Source: Acidimicrobiaceae bacterium | GTDB taxonomy: Bacteria > Actinomycetota > Acidimicrobiia > Acidimicrobiales > UBA8190 | Reading direction: 5' to 3' | Assembly: GCA_003131945.1 (NCBI GenBank) | Contig: PKWD01000215.1 | Span: forward strand, 20,654-29,985 | DNA length: 9,332 nucleotides | The notes under the pieces: generated by a model | What the model was told of the DNA's origin: nothing | The model's database searches: none | Seen by the model: only the letters and a program-made list of their open reading frames with translations | Part shown: positions 6,214 through 9,332 of the stretch, one piece after another | Position numbering within the stretch: position 1 is the first letter of the stretch | Layout of the letters: each line of letters starts with the position of its first letter | Position numbers and translations under genes: made by a program

Positions 6214-6881
6214 CCCGAGTCCTGATCGAAGAAGTCGTCCTGGTCGGGACCGCCGCCCCCACCACCTGCATCCTGATTGCCGCCGACCGTCCGAGCTGCC
6301 GCCGAACCGGGCAGTCCGCCCGGCTCTGCCCCCGGCAGCCGGCCCCGCCCGTAGCCGGCGTCGGCTTCATCGTTGTCGGCGGGCACGGCCGCCAAGCGCT
6401 CTCGGCCATTGCGCACCGTGGTCATTGTCCGGTCGAGGACGATCTCGAACCCGGCCAGCTTCTGGTCGATGTAGTCGTCCGCCTCGTGCCGCAGCCGGCG
6501 CGCCTCCGCCTCTGCCTCCTCCACGAGCCTGAGCGACCGGTGCTCGGACTGACGGACGATCTCGGTCCGCTGCACCATGCGCTCGGCCTGCGCCCGTACC
6601 TCCTCGAGGAGGTTGTCCGCTTCACGCTGGCGGGTGGCCAGGAACTCGTCGCGCTCGCGTAGGAGCCAACGCGCCTGGCGCAACTCGTCGGGGAACAGGT
6701 CGAGGGCCGTCTGCAGCAATTCGAGCAGCTCGTCGCGCGCCACGAGGACCGACGCCGACAACGGCATCGTCCGCGCCGTCGACACCACATCGACGGCTTG
6801 GCGCATCAGTCCCTGGGCGTCGGCCTCGACGACCGGGGCGACCTCCTCGAAGGGGTCGTCGACGAAGATGTCGTCGTTCAC
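6210..6881 (-). CDS. SepIVA-like (DivIVA-type) coiled-coil protein
   Basis: A 223-residue, highly charged protein without signal peptide or membrane segment. A long coiled coil is evident from about residue 50 to 165 (for example RERDEFLATRQREADNLLEE and RLVEEAEAEARRLRHEADDY). The last 50 or so residues are Gly/Ala/Asp-rich and probably disordered. In Mycobacterium the gene before the yceD homologue is Rv2927c, SepIVA, an essential DivIVA-domain protein of septation and cell-wall growth; the position and build match, so I infer a related role in polar or septal envelope growth. I assign it from synteny and coiled-coil style, not from a diagnostic motif. GTG 6881 overlaps the coaD stop as GTGA and AGGAG lies 11 nt upstream; GTG 6911 is a longer alternative inside coaD. 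Its own stop overlaps the yceD start as GTGA. Confidence 0.7.
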   Translation of the reverse strand: MNDDIFVDDPFEEVAPVVEADAQGLMRQAVDVVSTARTMPLSASVLVARDELLELLQTALDLFPDELRQARWLLRERDEFLATRQREADNLLEEVRAQAERMVQRTEIVRQSEHRSLRLVEEAEAEARRLRHEADDYIDQKLAGFEIVLDRTMTTVRNGRERLAAVPADNDEADAGYGRGRLPGAEPGGLPGSAAARTVGGNQDAGGGGGGPDQDDFFDQDSG

Positions 6882-7357
6882 TTGGAAAACTTCTCCTGGA
6901 GGCGCAACCACACCACCTTCGGTACGAAGGCCGACACATCACCGCCGTAACGGGCGACCTCTCGCAACAGACGCGAGGCGACGAAGGCCGACGTCGACGT
7001 GGTGGGGATGAAGAGTGTCTCGATGCCCGACAGCTGCCGGTTCATCTGCGCCATCTGCAGCTCGTTCTCGAAGTCGGAGACGGCCCGCAGGCCCTTCACG
7101 ATGGCCGAGGCCCCGACGTCGTGGGCCACGTCCACCACCAGTTTCGACACCGACACGATACGGACATTGGCCAGGTGGACGAGCGCCTCCTTCAGCATCT
7201 CCTCCCGTTCGGCCAGGCTGAACAAGGGCTCGGCCTTCTGCGGGTTGCGCAGGGTGGCCACCACGACGTCGTCGAAGAGACGGCCCGCTCTCTCCACCAC
7301 CTCGAGATGGCCGTTGTGGAAGGGGTCGAAGGAGCCCGGGATGAGAGCAACGGTCAC
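6878..7357 (-). CDS. coaD: Phosphopantetheine adenylyltransferase
   Basis: CoaD transfers AMP from ATP to 4'-phosphopantetheine, giving dephospho-CoA and pyrophosphate, the penultimate step of CoA synthesis. The protein has 159 residues, the usual length. The nucleotidyltransferase motif is GSFDPFHNGHLEVVERA at the N-terminus, followed by KGLRAVSDFENELQMAQMN, and the C-terminal STSAFVASRLLREVARYGGD corresponds to the ATP-binding SS-x-x-R region. GTG 7357 places the start just before the first beta strand, overlaps the rsmD stop as GTGA, and has AGAGG 6 nt upstream. The frame is open further upstream, but that part lies within rsmD and is a shadow. It forms a tightly overlapping set with rsmD and the SepIVA-like gene, and it supplies the CoA from which AcpP receives its prosthetic group. 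Confidence 0.97.
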   Translation of the reverse strand: MTVALIPGSFDPFHNGHLEVVERAGRLFDDVVVATLRNPQKAEPLFSLAEREEMLKEALVHLANVRIVSVSKLVVDVAHDVGASAIVKGLRAVSDFENELQMAQMNRQLSGIETLFIPTTSTSAFVASRLLREVARYGGDVSAFVPKVVWLRLQEKFSK

Positions 7358-7914
7358 GAGGTGCCTCTCTGGTGCGATTCTTCGGCCTGATGCCACCGCG
7401 GGGAACGGACCACCGTGACGAGCGTACCGCCGTAGCGCTTGTTCCTGATGATCTCCCAGGTCCCAGGCACTGTGACCGGCCGGTCCGATTCCAGCACCGC
7501 CACCTCCGCCTGGAGCCGGCCGAGCAGGTCCTCCCAGGCGTCGAAGGCGTAGGGAGGGTCGCACAGCGCCAGATCGAACCGGTGCGGTCGCAGGAGCCAC
7601 TCGAGGACGTCGGCCCGCACGACCTGTGTCTGACCGGGGTCGAGACCGGTGCCCGTGATGTTCGCCCGTACGGCCCTCACAGCCGGCAGCGAGTTGTCGA
7701 CGAAGGCCACCGATGCCGCGCCACGCGACAGGGCCTCGATGCCCATGGCCCCGCTCCCGGCGAACAGGTCGACGACCTCCGTCCCTTCCAGGTCGACGAG
7801 ACTCCCGAGGACGTTGAAGATCGACTCCCGCACCCGGTCGCCGGTCGGCCGTGTCGTTCCCCCCGCCGGTGCCCGCAGAGGCCGACCGCGACTAGTGCCG
7901 GCGATCACACGCAC
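7354..7914 (-). CDS. rsmD: 16S rRNA (guanine-966-N2)-methyltransferase RsmD
   Basis: RsmD uses S-adenosylmethionine to methylate N2 of G966 in 16S rRNA during 30S assembly. The protein has 186 residues. It starts VRVIAGTSRGRPLRAP, the conserved RsmD N-terminus, then RPTGDRVRESIFNVL at about 22-36, the SAM-binding motif VVDLFAGSGAMGIEALSRGA at about 47-66, and the catalytic DPPY at 119-122. GTG 7914 is the start; there is no clear Shine-Dalgarno, and GTG two codons later is possible. The TGA overlaps the coaD start. rsmD-coaD is one of the most conserved pairs in bacteria. It follows recG after a 131-bp spacer holding a tandem repeat array. Confidence 0.96.
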   Translation of the reverse strand: MRVIAGTSRGRPLRAPAGGTTRPTGDRVRESIFNVLGSLVDLEGTEVVDLFAGSGAMGIEALSRGAASVAFVDNSLPAVRAVRANITGTGLDPGQTQVVRADVLEWLLRPHRFDLALCDPPYAFDAWEDLLGRLQAEVAVLESDRPVTVPGTWEIIRNKRYGGTLVTVVRSPRWHQAEESHQRGTS

Positions 7915-7931
7915 AGGCGCCCACGTCGCTC

Positions 7932-7937
7932 AGTGTA
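7932..7937 (-). promoter_or_regulatory. Weak candidate -10 element before rsmD
   Basis: Minus-strand TACACT matches TANNNT and lies 17 nt before the rsmD GTG, which would give a leader of roughly 10 nt. No -35 hexamer is recognisable at the right distance; that region would fall at the edge of the 16-bp repeat array. Low confidence. Confidence 0.2.
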
Positions 7938-7950
7938 GTTCTGTGCTGTT

Positions 7951-7998
7951 TGACCGCAGGCCTCTGTGACCGCAGGCCTCTGTGACCGCAGGCCTCTG
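7951..7998. repeat. Three perfect 16-bp tandem repeats between recG and rsmD
   Basis: The unit tgaccgcaggcctctg is repeated exactly at 7951-7966, 7967-7982 and 7983-7998, followed by a partial copy (tgacc, 7999-8003) and a degenerate tail with more tgacc/gacc steps to about 8030. The array lies 37-84 nt upstream of the rsmD start, within a 131-bp spacer that holds no gene. Each unit contains the palindrome aggcct. It may be a slippage-prone minisatellite or a set of binding sites. Confidence 0.93.
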
Positions 7999-8045
7999 TG
8001 ACCTCTGACCCTCTCGACCCCTGGCACGACCTTGTTGGAGCAGCG

Positions 8046-9332
8046 CTAACTCTTCAAGAGGTAGGCGGCCTCATCCTCGCCGACGAAGAGACGGAGCTCG
8101 TCGGCCAACACCGACGTGCTCTCGAGCAAGGGGTCGTCGCCGAGGAGCGACTCGGCGATCTGGCGGGCCGAGACCACGAGGGCCCGGTCGACACGGCGCA
8201 ACGACGCCAGCTTGAGGTCGCTGCGACCTTTCTGACGGGACCCCAAGATGGTCCCCTCCCCCCGCAGGTCGAGGTCAACCTCGGCCAGCTCGAAACCATC
8301 GGTCGACTTCACGAGCGCTTCGAGGCGCGTCGCCGCGTCCGGGGTCGCACCGGCGCTCAGGAGGTAACACCACGAGGGCCGGTCCGACCGTCCCACCCGA
8401 CCGCGCAGCTGGTGCAGCTGGGCGATACCGAAGCGGTCGGCGTCCTCGATCACCATGACCGTGGCCTCGGCCACATCCACCCCCACCTCCACCACCGTCG
8501 TGGCCACGAGCACCGAGAGCTCGCCGCGGCGGAAAGCGGCCATCACTCCCTCCTTGTCGGCCGCCTTCAGTTGTCCGTGCAGCAGGCCGATCGGCAGACC
8601 GGCGAGCACGGTCTGCTCCAACCGCTCCTTCGCCTGCGTGGCCGACTTGGCCTGGATGTTCTCCGATCCCTCGACGAGCGGGCACACCACATAGGCCCGG
8701 TGTCCGGCTGCCACCTCGTCGCGCACCCGCTGCCAGGCGTCGGCTTCGTCCTCCTCCGTCCGCGCCCACACCGTCTGGATCGGCGCCCGCCCCTCCGGCA
8801 TCTCGTCGAGCTCGGTCACGTCGAGATCGCCGAACACCACCATCGCCGCCGTGCGGGGAATCGGTGTGGCCGTCATGACCAGGAGGTCGGGGTCGGCACC
8901 GTCGCCACCGGCTCCGTCTCTGCCTTTGGCCCGTAACGCGGCGCGCTGCTCCACTCCGAAGCGGTGCTGTTCGTCGATCACGACCGCACCAAGGCTGGCG
9001 AAGCGCACGTCTTCGGTCAGCAACGCGTGCGTCCCCACCACGACATCGACGGCCCCGGCACGCAGACCCTCGTGCACCTTCGACCTCGCCCCCGCCGGAG
9101 TCCGGCTGGTGAGGAGAGCCACGTTGAGGGGTCGGCTGCCGGCCAGAGTCTGGGGATCGGGGACGACGAGACCGGCCACAAGCTCCCGCACGCTGAAGAA
9201 GTGCTGCTCGGCCAGAACCTCGGTCGGGGCCATGAAGGCACCCTGATGTCCCCCTTGCACCGCCACCAACAGCGTGGCCACGGCCACCACAGTCTTCCCC
9301 GAGCCGACGTCACCCTGCAGGAGCCGGTGCAT
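8046..9332 (-). CDS. recG: ATP-dependent DNA helicase RecG, C-terminal helicase part (5' end outside window)
   Basis: RecG is a superfamily 2 helicase that remodels stalled replication forks and branched DNA. The 428 residues present begin at the helicase core: Walker A QGDVGSGKT, then APTEVLAEQH, GTHALL, the DExH-type box DEQHRFG, TATPIPRT, then in the second lobe LLHGQL, VATTVVEVGVDV and LHQLRGRVGRS. The RecG C-terminal region follows, with DLRGEGTILGSRQKG. The Met at 9332 is internal (RecG has a residue run like this just before Walker A), so the wedge domain that grips the junction lies beyond the right edge. TAG is at 8046-8048. Between DEQHRFG and TATP there is a short Gly/Asp-rich insertion (DGAGGDGADPD), probably a surface loop. 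No terminator is evident after the stop. Confidence 0.96.
   Translation of the reverse strand: MHRLLQGDVGSGKTVVAVATLLVAVQGGHQGAFMAPTEVLAEQHFFSVRELVAGLVVPDPQTLAGSRPLNVALLTSRTPAGARSKVHEGLRAGAVDVVVGTHALLTEDVRFASLGAVVIDEQHRFGVEQRAALRAKGRDGAGGDGADPDLLVMTATPIPRTAAMVVFGDLDVTELDEMPEGRAPIQTVWARTEEDEADAWQRVRDEVAAGHRAYVVCPLVEGSENIQAKSATQAKERLEQTVLAGLPIGLLHGQLKAADKEGVMAAFRRGELSVLVATTVVEVGVDVAEATVMVIEDADRFGIAQLHQLRGRVGRSDRPSWCYLLSAGATPDAATRLEALVKSTDGFELAEVDLDLRGEGTILGSRQKGRSDLKLASLRRVDRALVVSARQIAESLLGDDPLLESTSVLADELRLFVGEDEAAYLLKS

Noticed and set aside
7951..7998. CRISPR array or attachment site between recG and rsmD
   Set aside because: The 16-bp units abut with no spacers, and no integrase, cas gene or tRNA is near.
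7998..8936. 312-codon plus-strand open frame opposite recG
   Set aside because: Antisense shadow of the RecG helicase core; His/Arg/Leu-rich composition and no recognisable domain.
9330..9332. ATG at the right edge as the start of recG
   Set aside because: It lies only six residues before Walker A; a full RecG has a large N-terminal wedge domain, so the Met is internal and the gene continues beyond the window.

Overview
The window is a GC-rich chromosomal segment of about 9.3 kb in which every gene I can support lies on the minus strand. Read in the direction of transcription, from high to low coordinates, the order is recG (5' part cut by the window edge), rsmD, coaD, a sepIVA-like coiled-coil gene, yceD (DUF177), rpmF, plsX, acpP, rnc, mutM and smc (3' part cut by the window edge). 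It is a conserved housekeeping cluster. I see no phage, transposon, CRISPR, tRNA or rRNA sequence and no cargo-like accessory gene.

The high GC content, the frequent GTG starts, the SepIVA/DivIVA-like gene next to yceD-rnc-mutM-smc (as around Rv2922c-Rv2927c in Mycobacterium) and the form of the acyl carrier protein point to Actinomycetota. A deep, non-mycobacterial lineage such as Acidimicrobiia is my best guess, but this is inference from synteny and style, not a phylogenetic placement.

Layout: 8046-9332 is the helicase core of RecG. 7915-8045 is an intergenic spacer with three perfect 16-bp tandem repeats. 5382-7914 is a tightly packed run (rsmD, coaD, sepIVA-like, yceD, rpmF, reaching plsX) with three successive GTGA stop/start overlaps, a 7-nt gap and a TAGTG overlap, so it probably forms one translationally coupled transcript that continues through plsX to 4366. 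4152-4365 is a 214-bp spacer between plsX and acpP with a candidate promoter, a 13-bp palindrome and other inverted repeats. 2062-4151 holds acpP, rnc and mutM. A 62-bp spacer with a -10-like element then leads into smc, which is open from 1999 to the left edge.

The genes fall into four themes. Lipid and CoA metabolism is represented by CoaD, which makes dephospho-CoA and so feeds the 4'-phosphopantetheine arm carried by AcpP, and by PlsX, which makes acyl-phosphate from acyl-ACP. RNA and ribosome functions are RsmD, bL32, YceD and RNase III. DNA repair and chromosome organisation are RecG, MutM and SMC. The envelope/septum theme is the SepIVA-like protein. The points most worth a second look are an Asp-to-Asn change at a metal-binding position of RNase III, the VAGS-repeat tail of the same protein (encoded by a 12-bp tandem repeat just before mutM), the 16-bp repeat array upstream of rsmD, and the palindrome at the putative acpP promoter. 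I did not find a new biological system here.
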